DNA of 64,000 nucleotides, from the NCBI GenBank assembly GCA_016222825.1, contig JACRQF010000022.1, positions 62,001 to 126,000 on the forward strand, in the 5' to 3' direction. Below the pieces are notes generated by a model. The model was not told where the DNA came from. It saw only the letters and a list, made by a program, of their open reading frames with translations, and did not search any database. The stretch's first letter is position 1; the number at the start of each line of letters is the position of its first letter. This DNA is from Verrucomicrobiota bacterium (GTDB lineage Bacteria > Verrucomicrobiota > Verrucomicrobiia > CAIQCK01). This document shows positions 17,987-28,563 of the stretch, piece by piece. A program made the position numbers and the translations under genes.

Positions 17987-20900
17987 ATGAGCATCCTCAA
18001 GACACTGCTGGCGGTCGCGTTGCTCGTTGCAGCCGCGCATCCGTTGCGGGCGGCAGACATGCCGGCTCCCGGCGACCACGCCATTAAATCGCTGCGGCTC
18101 GCGATCAATGACCTCATCACGACGCACGGCGCGAAGTATCCACAGGGGCGCGATTATCTGACGCGGCTCGACGCGCTCGAACTGGCGATACGCACTAGCG
18201 AGGCGGATGCGATGAGACGGTTCGAGACGCTGAAGCGCGAGGCGTTGTTGGCGAACCCGGCGCTGAATTTCGAGAAGCTGCTGGTGGTGCGCCGCAAGCA
18301 CGTCAAGCCGCCGGAGAAGAAGTGGAACCAGGGCAACTGGTCGTGGCCGGCGTGGGTGGCCGGCAAGGAACTCGGCCTGCCATCGAACCACGAATGCTAC
18401 GAGTCCACGAAGAAGCTCGGCTGGGAGAACGAACTCGCGACGGTGTCGCTGAAGCGGCCTGCGGACGGTTTCACAACGTTGTTCCGTCCGCCCGACGGTG
18501 GATGGGTGGGCGAGATCAAACTGCACTGGGACGGGCGACGAATGTTGTTCACACGCGCCGATGCGGAGAACTGGAAACTTTGGGAGATCAACGCGGACGG
18601 GACGAAGCTGCGGCAGGTGTCGCGCATGCCGGCGGACGTGGATTGCATGGATCCGTGCTATCTACCGGACGGGCGAATCATCTTCGGGAGCACGGCGCCG
18701 ATTCAAGCGGTGCCCTGCTGGCATGGCTTGCGGCGCGTCACAAACCTCTATCAGATGAACGCCGACGGGACGGGCGTGCGGCAACTGTGCTTCGACCAGG
18801 ACCATGACCTGCATCCGCACGTGCTGCCGAACGGCCAGGTGCTCTACAACCGTTGGGAATACACAGCGCAGGCACACATGTATCAGCGCACGTTGATGGT
18901 GATGAACCCCGACGGCACCGGCCAACGCGGCATCTACGGCAGCAACTCGTATTACCCGAACGCGATGTATTTCGCAAAGCCGCTGCCGGGCGACTCCAGC
19001 CGGTTCGCGCTCATCCTGTCGGGTTACCACGGGCCGCACCGGATGGGGCAGTTGATCGTGATGGATACGACGCGCGGGTTCTTCGAGGCCGACAGCATCG
19101 TGTGCCGCATTTCCGGCCGCGGCGAACCGGCGCGGCGCGAGGTGCGCGACAACCTTCTCGGCGACGACTGGCCGAAGTTCCTCCATCCGTGGCCGGCGAC
19201 TGACAAGCATTTCCTCGTCGCGTGCTGGCCGTCGGCAAAATCGAACTGGGGCATTTACCTCGCCGACGTGTTCGACAACCTCGTCTTGCTGCACGAAGAG
19301 CCGGGCTATGCGCTGCTGGAGCCGGTGCCGATCGCGCCGCAGCCAACGCCGCCTGCCATCCCCGACCGCATTGAGCCGGGCCGCAAGGATGCGCTCGTCT
19401 ATGTCCACAATCTCCACACCGGCCGCGGCCTCGAAGGCGTGCCGCCGGGCACGGTGAAGAGCCTGCGCGTGTTCGCCCATGACTTCGGCTACCCGGGCCT
19501 CGCCGGGCCGGACAAGATCGGCTTTCACGGCCCGTGGGAGGTCATGCGCATCCTCGGCACCGTGCCGGTCGAGCCGGACGGCTCCGCGTTCTTTCGCGTG
19601 CCGGCGAACACGCCGCTCGCCGTGCAGGCGCTCGACGCCGGCGGGCAGGCCGTGCAGTTGATGCGGAACTGGTTCACCGCCATGCCCGGCGAAAAAGTCT
19701 CCTGCGTCGGCTGCCACGAAACGCCGCGCGACACTGTCAAGCCACAGCCCGCACTAGCGGCCACGCGCACGCCGCGCGACCTCAGACCGTGGCATGGACC
19801 GGCGCGCGGGTTCGATTTCGAGCGCGAGGTTCAGCCGGTGCTCGACGCCTACTGCGTAAGTTGCCACGACGGCGACACGGCAGCGGCCAAGCCCGATTTG
19901 CGGCCCCTGAACAAACGTCCTGACTACGCCGGCTCGCGTGTCAGCCCGATGTCCGTCCAGCGCCTCCATCCGCAGATGAAAGCCGCCACCGATGGCCGGT
20001 TGAGATACACGCCAGCCTACAAGGCGTTGCGGGCCTACGTGCGCGTGCCGGCAGTTGAGGACGACGTCAGCATGCTCGTGCCGGGCGAGTTTCACGCCGG
20101 CACCAGCCCGCTCATCCAGATGCTTCGCAAAGGTCATCACGGTGTGCAGCTCGATGGCGAAGCGATGGATCGGCTGGTGACGTGGATTGATCTCAACGCG
20201 CCCTGCCACGGCACATGGGGCGAAGTCTTCCCAATTCCCGACGGCGTCCACGAGCGGCGCATGGAACTGCGAAAACTCTACGGCGGGCCGACCGAAGACC
20301 CCGAAACCGATGCCGCGATCAAACCCGCCGTGCTGAAAGCTGCTGCGTCCCCAATCCAAAATCCAAAACCCAAAATCCAAAATCCAGAAGGCTGGCCGTT
20401 CGACGCCGACGAAGCCAAACGCCGCCAAGCCGCGGCCAGCGCGACCGGAAAAACCATCGCGCTCGGCGACGGCGTCACGATGAAGCTCGTCTGGATTCCG
20501 GCCGGCGAGTTTGTGATGGGCGATGCCGCTGGCGCTGACGATGAACAGCCGACGAAGCGAGCGAGCATCCAACGCGGCTTCTGGATGGGCGCGTGCGAAG
20601 TTACCAACGAGCAGTTCCGCCGCTTCGACGCCACGCACGACTCGCGCTACTACGCCAAGCGCCACGCGCGCAACGACGACGAGGGTCGGACGCTCAACAA
20701 CCCGCGCCAGCCGGCCGTGCGCGTCGCATGGACTCGCGCGATGGATTTCTGCCGTTGGCTCTCGGCGCGGACGGGACTGAACGTGACGTTGCCGACGGAG
20801 GCGCAATGGGAATACGCCTGCCGCGCGGGCACCGTGACACCGCTGCACTTCGGCGCGCTCGACGCGGATTTCTCAGCGTGGGCCAACATGGGCGATGCGA

Positions 20901-21283
20901 CATTCGCCGGCAAATCGGCGGCAGCCGGTATTTTCCAGATGACGGGCGGACTCGACCATCTCATCGTTGAGGGTGCCGCGCTGGCCGACGCGCGTTTCAG
21001 CGACCGCGCCATCGTGACGGCGCCCGTGGGCAGCTACCAGCCGAACGTGTGGGGCCTCCACGACATGCACGGCAACGCCGCCGAGTGGACGTGCTCCGAC
21101 AACCTTGACGGCAAGGTCGTGCGCGGCGGCTCGTTCTTCGACGCGCCGAAGCATTGCCGTAGCGCATCGCGCGTGTCCTACCCATCGTGGCAGCGTGTCT
21201 TCAACGTCGGCTTCCGTGTTGTCTGTGAATCACCGGACCAAGTCGCCTCAACCAAAACATCTCAACAGGACTCCAAACCATGA
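17987..21283 (+). CDS. Fusion: beta-propeller-like, CxxCH haem motifs, FGE-like domain
   Basis: 1,098 residues with a Sec signal peptide and TAGGAGG just upstream. Residues about 160-450 hold TolB-like repeats (NADGTKLRQVSR, NADGTGVRQL, NPDGTGQRGIYG) and resemble the hydrazine-synthase alpha-type region. Two c-type haem motifs follow, CVGCH (573-577) and CVSCH (623-627). From about residue 824 there is an FGE/SUMF1 domain (VWIPAGEFVMGD, VRGGSFF, FNVGFRVV). In true formylglycine-generating enzymes two catalytic cysteines lie five residues apart near GGSF; here those positions are Asp1052 and Cys1057. It is therefore unlikely to be a standard sulfatase-maturing enzyme. The haem and FGE parts are joined by a linker containing a dispersed repeat. 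It overlaps the next gene by 4 bp. Confidence 0.8.
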   Translation: MSILKTLLAVALLVAAAHPLRAADMPAPGDHAIKSLRLAINDLITTHGAKYPQGRDYLTRLDALELAIRTSEADAMRRFETLKREALLANPALNFEKLLVVRRKHVKPPEKKWNQGNWSWPAWVAGKELGLPSNHECYESTKKLGWENELATVSLKRPADGFTTLFRPPDGGWVGEIKLHWDGRRMLFTRADAENWKLWEINADGTKLRQVSRMPADVDCMDPCYLPDGRIIFGSTAPIQAVPCWHGLRRVTNLYQMNADGTGVRQLCFDQDHDLHPHVLPNGQVLYNRWEYTAQAHMYQRTLMVMNPDGTGQRGIYGSNSYYPNAMYFAKPLPGDSSRFALILSGYHGPHRMGQLIVMDTTRGFFEADSIVCRISGRGEPARREVRDNLLGDDWPKFLHPWPATDKHFLVACWPSAKSNWGIYLADVFDNLVLLHEEPGYALLEPVPIAPQPTPPAIPDRIEPGRKDALVYVHNLHTGRGLEGVPPGTVKSLRVFAHDFGYPGLAGPDKIGFHGPWEVMRILGTVPVEPDGSAFFRVPANTPLAVQALDAGGQAVQLMRNWFTAMPGEKVSCVGCHETPRDTVKPQPALAATRTPRDLRPWHGPARGFDFEREVQPVLDAYCVSCHDGDTAAAKPDLRPLNKRPDYAGSRVSPMSVQRLHPQMKAATDGRLRYTPAYKALRAYVRVPAVEDDVSMLVPGEFHAGTSPLIQMLRKGHHGVQLDGEAMDRLVTWIDLNAPCHGTWGEVFPIPDGVHERRMELRKLYGGPTEDPETDAAIKPAVLKAAASPIQNPKPKIQNPEGWPFDADEAKRRQAAASATGKTIALGDGVTMKLVWIPAGEFVMGDAAGADDEQPTKRASIQRGFWMGACEVTNEQFRRFDATHDSRYYAKRHARNDDEGRTLNNPRQPAVRVAWTRAMDFCRWLSARTGLNVTLPTEAQWEYACRAGTVTPLHFGALDADFSAWANMGDATFAGKSAAAGIFQMTGGLDHLIVEGAALADARFSDRAIVTAPVGSYQPNVWGLHDMHGNAAEWTCSDNLDGKVVRGGSFFDAPKHCRSASRVSYPSWQRVFNVGFRVVCESPDQVASTKTSQQDSKP
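20352..20382 (+). repeat. Dispersed ATCC-type repeat inside a coding linker
   Basis: A 31-nt A/C-rich repeat built from AATCCAAA units encodes the IQNPKPKIQNP linker between the haem part and the FGE domain. A copy with 28 of 31 identical bases lies in glnS at 25440-25470. Confidence 0.7.
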
Positions 21284-22416
21284 CAAAACAAATCCGCGCC
21301 GGCGTCATCGGCACCGGCTTCATCGGCCCCGTTCACCTCGAAGCACTGCGTCGGCTCGGCGTTAGCGTCACGGCGCTGTGCGATCTGCCCGACCGCGTGC
21401 GCGCGGCGGCGGACAAGTTCGGCATCCCGGAGGCTTTCGGTGAATACCGCGAAATGCTACGCTCGCCGAACCTGGACGTCGTTCACATCACCTCGCCGAA
21501 CCGGTTTCACTGCGAGATGTCGCTGGCGGCGTTGAAGGCCGGCAAACACGTCGTCTGCGAGAAACCGCTGGCGATGAACACGCGCGAGACAGCGCAAATC
21601 GTGAAGCTCGCGCGCGGCAGCGGCAAAGTGTTTGCCGTCAATTACAACGTCCGCTTCTATCCCGCCGTGCTCGCGCTCCATCGCATGGTCGCGCGCGGTG
21701 AATTGGGCGACATCATCCATGTCAACGGCTCCTACATGCAGGACTGGCTGTTCAAGGACACTGACTACAACTGGCGACTCCTGCCGCAGGAAGGCGGCAA
21801 GCTGCGCGCCGTCGCCGACATCGGCACGCACTGGATGGATACCGTGTCGTTCATCCTCGGCGCGAAGATCGCGTCGGTGTTCGCCGACCTCGGCACGTTC
21901 CACAAGACGCGCCGCCGTCCGCTCGGTGAGGTGCAAACGTTCGCCAAGAGCGACGCGAAGATGAATTACGCCAGCTACAAGGTGGAGACGGAGGATTTCG
22001 CGAGCGTGCTGCTGCAGTTCGCCAACGGCGCGCGCGGCAATCTCGGCGTCTCGCAAGTCGCCGCCGGCCGCAAGAACTGCATCCGCATCGAAATCTATGG
22101 CAGCAAGAAGTCGGCGTGGTGGTGCTCGGAGGAGCCGGAGATGCTGCGCTTCGGCAACCGCGACGGCGCGAACGAGACGGCCGTGCGCGCCACGCCCGCG
22201 TTCGGCGACGGGGCGGCGGGCTTCATGGATTATCCGCCGGGCCACGTCGAAGGTTTCCCGGACACGTTCAAAATGCTCTTCCGCAACATCTACGCCGCCA
22301 TCGCCGGTGGCAAAGGCGAGCGCCTCTTCGCCACCGCCGGGGACGGCCACCAGGAGGTCGCCGTCTGCGAGGCGATCATGAAGAGCAACAAGGCGCGAAA
22401 GTGGACGACGGTCTGA
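21280..22416 (+). CDS. Gfo/Idh/MocA-family oxidoreductase
   Basis: 378 residues, no signal peptide, so cytoplasmic. The Rossmann motif is GVIGTGFIGPVH. The family's catalytic Lys lies in CEKPLA, and WRLLPQEGG followed by DIGTHWMD marks the C-terminal domain. It would oxidise or reduce a sugar or sugar derivative with NAD(P). The ATG overlaps the upstream stop (ATGA). Together with the sugar isomerase and deoC downstream it suggests a sugar catabolic operon. Confidence 0.9.
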   Translation: MTKQIRAGVIGTGFIGPVHLEALRRLGVSVTALCDLPDRVRAAADKFGIPEAFGEYREMLRSPNLDVVHITSPNRFHCEMSLAALKAGKHVVCEKPLAMNTRETAQIVKLARGSGKVFAVNYNVRFYPAVLALHRMVARGELGDIIHVNGSYMQDWLFKDTDYNWRLLPQEGGKLRAVADIGTHWMDTVSFILGAKIASVFADLGTFHKTRRRPLGEVQTFAKSDAKMNYASYKVETEDFASVLLQFANGARGNLGVSQVAAGRKNCIRIEIYGSKKSAWWCSEEPEMLRFGNRDGANETAVRATPAFGDGAAGFMDYPPGHVEGFPDTFKMLFRNIYAAIAGGKGERLFATAGDGHQEVAVCEAIMKSNKARKWTTV

Positions 22417-22433
22417 TTGAAGGAGGCAAGGCC

Positions 22434-23300
22434 ATGAACAAACCCGTGCCTGAAAGACGAATCGCGCTTTTCCAAAAGCAGCAAATCCGGCGGACGATCC
22501 ACAACAATGAGTGGTGGTTTGTCATCAGCGACGTGGTGGCGGCGCTCACCGATTCGGCGAATCCGTCCGATTACCTCAAGAAGCTTCGCAAACGCGACCC
22601 GCTCCTCGCCGAGGCTTTCAAGGGGGGGGGACAACTTGTCCCCCCCCTTGGCCTTGAGTTCGACACACCGGGCGGACTACAGACGTTGCAGTGTTGGCAC
22701 ACTGAGGGCGTCTTCCGCCTCATCCAATCCATCCCCAGCCCGAAAGCCGAGCCGTTCAAACGCTGGCTGGCCCGCGTCGGCTACGAGCGCATCCAGGAGA
22801 TCGAGAACCCGGAACTGGCCACCAAGCGCACGCGCGCGCTCTACAAGGCCAAGGGTTACTCCGATGCCTGGATCGAGAAACGGATGCGCTCGATCGCCAT
22901 CCGCGACGAATTGACCGACGAGTGGAAGAAGCGCGGCGTGAAGGAGCAGATCGAATACGCCATCCTCACCGCCGAAATCTCCAAGGCCACCTTTGGCATG
23001 ACGCCGTCGGAATACGCCGAGTTCAAGCGCCTGAAACGCGAGAACCTGCGCGACCACATGAACGACCTGGAATTGATCTTCTCGATGCTCGGCGAAGCGG
23101 CCACGACGGAGATCGCGCGCAACAAGGACGCGCAGGGCTTTCCCGAAAACAAACAAGCCGCGCACGCAGGCGGCGCGGTGGCCGGCAGCGCCCGGCGCGA
23201 TCTCGAACGTCGCAGCGGTCGCAAAGTCATCAGCAGCCAGAACTACCTTGCCCTCACCCAAAAGCAAACAAAACAACTCAAAGGAAACCGCAAACCATGA
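22434..23300 (+). CDS. BRO-N domain protein, phage-antirepressor-like
   Basis: 288 residues, with an excellent AGGAGG 7 nt before the ATG. The N-terminal half is a BRO-N domain ([40 protein letters not shown]). The C-terminal half ([29 protein letters not shown]) is conserved in chromosomal BRO relatives as I recall. BRO-N domains bind DNA, and many come from phages. Here the gene sits inside a metabolic operon, overlapping the next gene by 4 bp, with no other phage genes nearby. A G9/C8 palindrome occurs within the coding sequence. The role in this operon is unknown. Confidence 0.8.
   Translation: MNKPVPERRIALFQKQQIRRTIHNNEWWFVISDVVAALTDSANPSDYLKKLRKRDPLLAEAFKGGGQLVPPLGLEFDTPGGLQTLQCWHTEGVFRLIQSIPSPKAEPFKRWLARVGYERIQEIENPELATKRTRALYKAKGYSDAWIEKRMRSIAIRDELTDEWKKRGVKEQIEYAILTAEISKATFGMTPSEYAEFKRLKRENLRDHMNDLELIFSMLGEAATTEIARNKDAQGFPENKQAAHAGGAVAGSARRDLERRSGRKVISSQNYLALTQKQTKQLKGNRKP
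22619..22650. repeat. Poly-G/poly-C palindrome inside BRO gene
   Basis: CAA-G9-ACAA and TTGT-C8-TTG form an almost perfect inverted repeat with a 1-nt centre and one bulged G. It encodes [11 protein letters not shown]. Homopolymers of this length are prone to slippage. Confidence 0.7.
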
Positions 23301-24211
23301 AGCTCGGATTCGTCTCAGCCATCCTGCCCGAACTTAACCTCGATCAAGTCCTAGCCTTCGTCGCCGGGGAGCGTCTCGCGTGCGTCGAGATCATGTGTTG
23401 GCCCGTCGGCAAGGCCGAGCGCAAATACGCCGGCATCACGCACATTGATGTGACTGGCTTCACGAAAGCGCAGGCCGACGATGTCAACGCGCTCTGCGCC
23501 AAGCACGGCGTCGGCATCAGTGGCCTCGGTTATTACCCGAACCCTCTCGATCCAAATCCCGAAGCTGCGAAGGTGGCGGTAAATCATCTCAAGAAGGTCA
23601 TCCTCGCCGCCGAAAAGCTCGGCCTGAAGAACGTCAACACCTTCGTCGGCCGCGACTGGACGAAGTCGGTGGACGATAACTGGCCGCGGTTTCTGAAAAC
23701 CTGGAAGCCGCTCATTGCGTTCGCCGAGGACCACGGCATCAAGATCGGCATCGAGAATTGCCCGATGCTGTTCACGCGCGACGAATGGCCCGGCGGCAAG
23801 AACCTGATGACCTCCCCCGTCATCTGGCGGCGCGCCTTCAGCGACATCGCCAGCAAGAACTTCGGTCTCAACTACGACCCGTCGCATTTCATCCTCCAGC
23901 ACATGGACCCGCTCTCGCCGCTGCGCGAGTTCAAGGAAAAGCTCTTTCACCTGCACGCCAAAGACGTCCGCATCCGCCGCGAGCGCATCAACGACGTCGG
24001 CATCTTCGCCTTCCCTCTGGAGTGGCACCAGCCGCGCATCCCCGGTTACGGCGACATCAACTGGGCGCGGTTCATAGCGGCGCTGATGGATGTCGGCTAC
24101 GACGGCCCCGTTTGCATCGAAGTCGAGGACGGCACCTTCGGCAACACGCTCGAAGGCCGCCAAGCCGCCGTCAAAGTCGCCCGCAATGTTCTCCAACCTT
24201 TTTTTGCCTGA
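23297..24211 (+). CDS. Sugar phosphate isomerase/epimerase, xylose-isomerase-like barrel
   Basis: 304 residues, no signal peptide. The metal site typical of the family is visible as Glu in GIENCP, Asp-His in YDPSHF, His in LHAKD and Glu in CIEVEDG. It likely interconverts keto and aldo forms of a sugar or its phosphate. Its ATG overlaps the stop of the BRO gene and deoC starts 2 bp after its stop, so all three are one transcription unit. Confidence 0.88.
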   Translation: MKLGFVSAILPELNLDQVLAFVAGERLACVEIMCWPVGKAERKYAGITHIDVTGFTKAQADDVNALCAKHGVGISGLGYYPNPLDPNPEAAKVAVNHLKKVILAAEKLGLKNVNTFVGRDWTKSVDDNWPRFLKTWKPLIAFAEDHGIKIGIENCPMLFTRDEWPGGKNLMTSPVIWRRAFSDIASKNFGLNYDPSHFILQHMDPLSPLREFKEKLFHLHAKDVRIRRERINDVGIFAFPLEWHQPRIPGYGDINWARFIAALMDVGYDGPVCIEVEDGTFGNTLEGRQAAVKVARNVLQPFFA

Positions 24212-24213
24212 AC

Positions 24214-24987
24214 ATGAAATACACCTACGAGCAACTTGCCGGGATGATTGACCATTCGTTGCTTCATCCCACCATGACCGACAAGGACCTTGAGGACGGC
24301 TGCAAACTCGCCGCCAAATATCGCGTCGCGTCCGTCTGCATCAAACCCTACGCTGTGAAACGCGCCGCCGAGCTGCTGCGCGGCACCGGCGTCAACGTCG
24401 GCTGTGTCATCGGATTCCCCCACGGCAATTCCTGCACCGAGTCGAAACGCTACGAGACCGAACTGGCCTGCCGCGACGGCGCGGTGGAGATAGACATGGT
24501 CGTCAACATCGGCAAGGCGCTCGGCGGCGATTTCGATTCCGTCGAGCACGACGTGAAGGCCGTCTGCGACGAGGCACACAAGCACGGCGCGAAGGTGAAG
24601 GTCATCTTCGAGAACGACTTCCTGCCGAACGACGAGATTAAGGTGAAGCTCTGCCAGATTTGCGAGCGAGCCGGGGCCGACTGGGTGAAGACATCAACCG
24701 GTTACGGCTTCGTGAAGCAAAAGGACGGCAACTACAATTACAAGGGCGCAACCGAACACGACCTTGCGTTGATGCGCGCGAACGTCTCCGCCAAAGTCCA
24801 AGTCAAAGCCGCCGGCGGCGTGCGCGATCTCGACGGTCTCATCAAGGTCCGCGACCTCGGCGGTAGCCGCTGCGGTGCGACGGCCACGGCCGCGATGCTT
24901 GACGAGTATCGCCGTCGCGAAGCGGCGGAGAAGGCGGGCAAACCCACCGACGACAAGCGCGGTGCGCTGGGCGCGGGCGGTTATTGA
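24214..24987 (+). CDS. deoC: Deoxyribose-phosphate aldolase
   Basis: 257 residues. DeoC cleaves 2-deoxyribose 5-phosphate to glyceraldehyde 3-phosphate and acetaldehyde. Signature motifs are the IDHSLLHPT start, GFPHGNS, EIDMVVNIG, WVKTSTGYG with the Schiff-base Lys, and VKAAGGVRD with the second Lys. The C-terminal tail (residues about 230-257) is longer and more charged than usual. It closes the sugar operon; deoC relatives also act on other deoxy sugars, so the exact substrate is an inference. Confidence 0.93.
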   Translation: MKYTYEQLAGMIDHSLLHPTMTDKDLEDGCKLAAKYRVASVCIKPYAVKRAAELLRGTGVNVGCVIGFPHGNSCTESKRYETELACRDGAVEIDMVVNIGKALGGDFDSVEHDVKAVCDEAHKHGAKVKVIFENDFLPNDEIKVKLCQICERAGADWVKTSTGYGFVKQKDGNYNYKGATEHDLALMRANVSAKVQVKAAGGVRDLDGLIKVRDLGGSRCGATATAAMLDEYRRREAAEKAGKPTDDKRGALGAGGY

Positions 24988-25037
24988 GCGGCTGATTGCG
25001 GGTTGCATCCGCCACGCAGCCGTTTAATATCGACTGC

Positions 25038-26864
<1,827 letters not shown>

Positions 26865-26973
26865 CGGCGGCCAAGAACAAGCAGTCACCTGCAAACCGGT
26901 CCTTAACTGAGCACCATCCAGGGCGGGTAACCGCCTGCGCACAAGAACGCCAATGCTCCGCGCCAGGCGACGG

Positions 26974-27288
26974 TCACTCCGGCTTTGGCCGGCAGATTCT
27001 CTCCCAGCCGGGATTGTTCCACTTCACCGGATAGCCCGAGCATTGTTCCGGCCGCGCGGCATAGACGGCGCAGTCGTTGTCGATCAGGAAGAGGCACGGC
27101 GACGCAGGGTCGCCCTTGATGACAAGGTCGCGGCGGTCGCGGGAGAGGTCAGTGTATTGCTGGATGAACTCGTGCTCCGTCAGCTTCAGTAACGCCGCCA
27201 GCCGGGCGATGTCGGCGTCAGTCAGATGAATCTGCCCCGGAATCCGGCAACACTCGCCGCAGCGCCCGCAATGGAAGTTGGTCGTCAC
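26974..27288 (-). CDS. YkgJ-family cysteine cluster protein
   Basis: 104 residues. The CGRCGECCRIPG cluster near the N-terminus and a later Cys-containing RPEQCSGYPV are typical of YkgJ-type zinc/iron-chelating proteins. Its precise function is unknown. It begins 9 bp after the stop of the MFS gene and is the last gene of the long minus-strand operon. Confidence 0.85.
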   Translation of the reverse strand: MTTNFHCGRCGECCRIPGQIHLTDADIARLAALLKLTEHEFIQQYTDLSRDRRDLVIKGDPASPCLFLIDNDCAVYAARPEQCSGYPVKWNNPGWERICRPKPE

Positions 27289-27297
27289 TTCACGGAC

Positions 27298-28449
27298 TCA
27301 AGTTCTCGCCGCCGGCTTGCGACCACCGCGGAGCGAGATCAGCAGCAGGTAGGCGAAACACGCCGCCGGCACGACGAAGGCGAACGACTTCATGCCCGCG
27401 TCCACCAGCGCGCCCATCACCAGCGGAACGATGGCGCCGCCGGAAATCGCCATGCACATCAGGCCGCTGAGTTCGTTGGCGCACTCCGGTTTCTCCTCGA
27501 CAGTGATGGAGAAAAGCATCGGCCAGATGTTGGCGAAGCCGAAGCTCGCCGCGAATACGCCCACGATGGCGAGGGTCGGTGAGCCCGTCATGATGATGCC
27601 CGCGCCGGCGAGGCCCAGAAGCGCCGAGAGCCGGAAACAGGTGCGTGGCGTCATCACCATCAGCACCGCGCTGCCGAGCAGCCGGCCGATGGTCAGCAGC
27701 AGGAAAAAGAGCGCAGGGCCGAACTTGCTGGCGGTCGCCTCATCCATGCCCATGGCTTTCAGGCCGGGGAAGAGGAACCGCCCCATCGAAGCTTCCGCGC
27801 CGACGTAGAGGAAGATGCCAAGCACCGCGAGGAAGAACGTCGGCTCCTTCAGCAAGCCGAGGCTGGAAGCGATGCTCGGCGGCACGTTCGGCTTCGTTTC
27901 TTCGATCTTCAGCATCGCCACCGACACAAACGCGACCACCATCAGCACGGCAAACAGCGGAAACGCGCCACGCCAGCCCATGTCTTGGAAAATGACGAGA
28001 GCGGTAACGGCGGTGACGAGATACGTCGAAGCGGTGCTGCCGAGGCCCTTGATGCCTTGGGCGAAGGCGAGGTTGCGGCTGTAGGCGCCCGAGGCGCTCA
28101 CGTCGCGCATGATCGGGTTACCGGAAACCTGGAGAAACGTTGTGCCGACACCGAGCAGGAAAATGCAGCCGAGCAGCACCGCGAAGCTCGGCGCGTGCAG
28201 CGACGGCACCAGCAGCGCAACGGCGTTCAGGCCAAGACCGAGCAGGAGCAGCTTCTTCTTGCCAATACGTGCCGCCAGCAACCCGCCAGGCACGCTGAAC
28301 ACCGCGAACGCGATAAACACGAAGAACGACAGCAGCGTGCTCATAACGTTGCTGACTTGGTATTGCTTCTGGACCGCGTCGGACATCGGCCCCATCGCAT
28401 CGGCGAGGCCCATCAGGAAGAAGGCCAGGAATATAGGAATCGTGCGCAT
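27298..28449 (-). CDS. FucP-like sugar MFS transporter
   Basis: 383 residues with about 12 hydrophobic segments. The start MRTIPIFLAFFLMGLADAMG is chosen because it opens directly into the first membrane helix; an upstream in-frame ATG adds a charged stretch. The pattern, including QGIKGLGSTAS and MFSITVEEKPECANELSGL, resembles FucP-type L-fucose/proton symporters. It follows two fucose-isomerase-like genes and three sulfatases, supporting uptake of a monosaccharide released from a sulfated glycan. Confidence 0.82.
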   Translation of the reverse strand: MRTIPIFLAFFLMGLADAMGPMSDAVQKQYQVSNVMSTLLSFFVFIAFAVFSVPGGLLAARIGKKKLLLLGLGLNAVALLVPSLHAPSFAVLLGCIFLLGVGTTFLQVSGNPIMRDVSASGAYSRNLAFAQGIKGLGSTASTYLVTAVTALVIFQDMGWRGAFPLFAVLMVVAFVSVAMLKIEETKPNVPPSIASSLGLLKEPTFFLAVLGIFLYVGAEASMGRFLFPGLKAMGMDEATASKFGPALFFLLLTIGRLLGSAVLMVMTPRTCFRLSALLGLAGAGIIMTGSPTLAIVGVFAASFGFANIWPMLFSITVEEKPECANELSGLMCMAISGGAIVPLVMGALVDAGMKSFAFVVPAACFAYLLLISLRGGRKPAART

Positions 28450-28563
28450 GTGTTCTCTTGTGCTTCGTATCGTGCCGCTACCGGGACTGCGGACGCGCAC
28501 GCTATCAGGCGTCGCCGAAAAAGTAAACGACGCGGAGCCGACCTCGTTCGGATGACGGACGTC

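Noticed and set aside
17987-21283. Naming the FGE-like fusion as the formylglycine-generating enzyme for the local sulfatases
   Set aside because: The first of the two catalytic cysteine positions is Asp1052, so standard FGE chemistry is unlikely.
22434-23300. Prophage remnant around the BRO gene
   Set aside because: No integrase, structural or lysis genes and no attachment-site repeats are present; the flanking genes are metabolic and tightly spaced.
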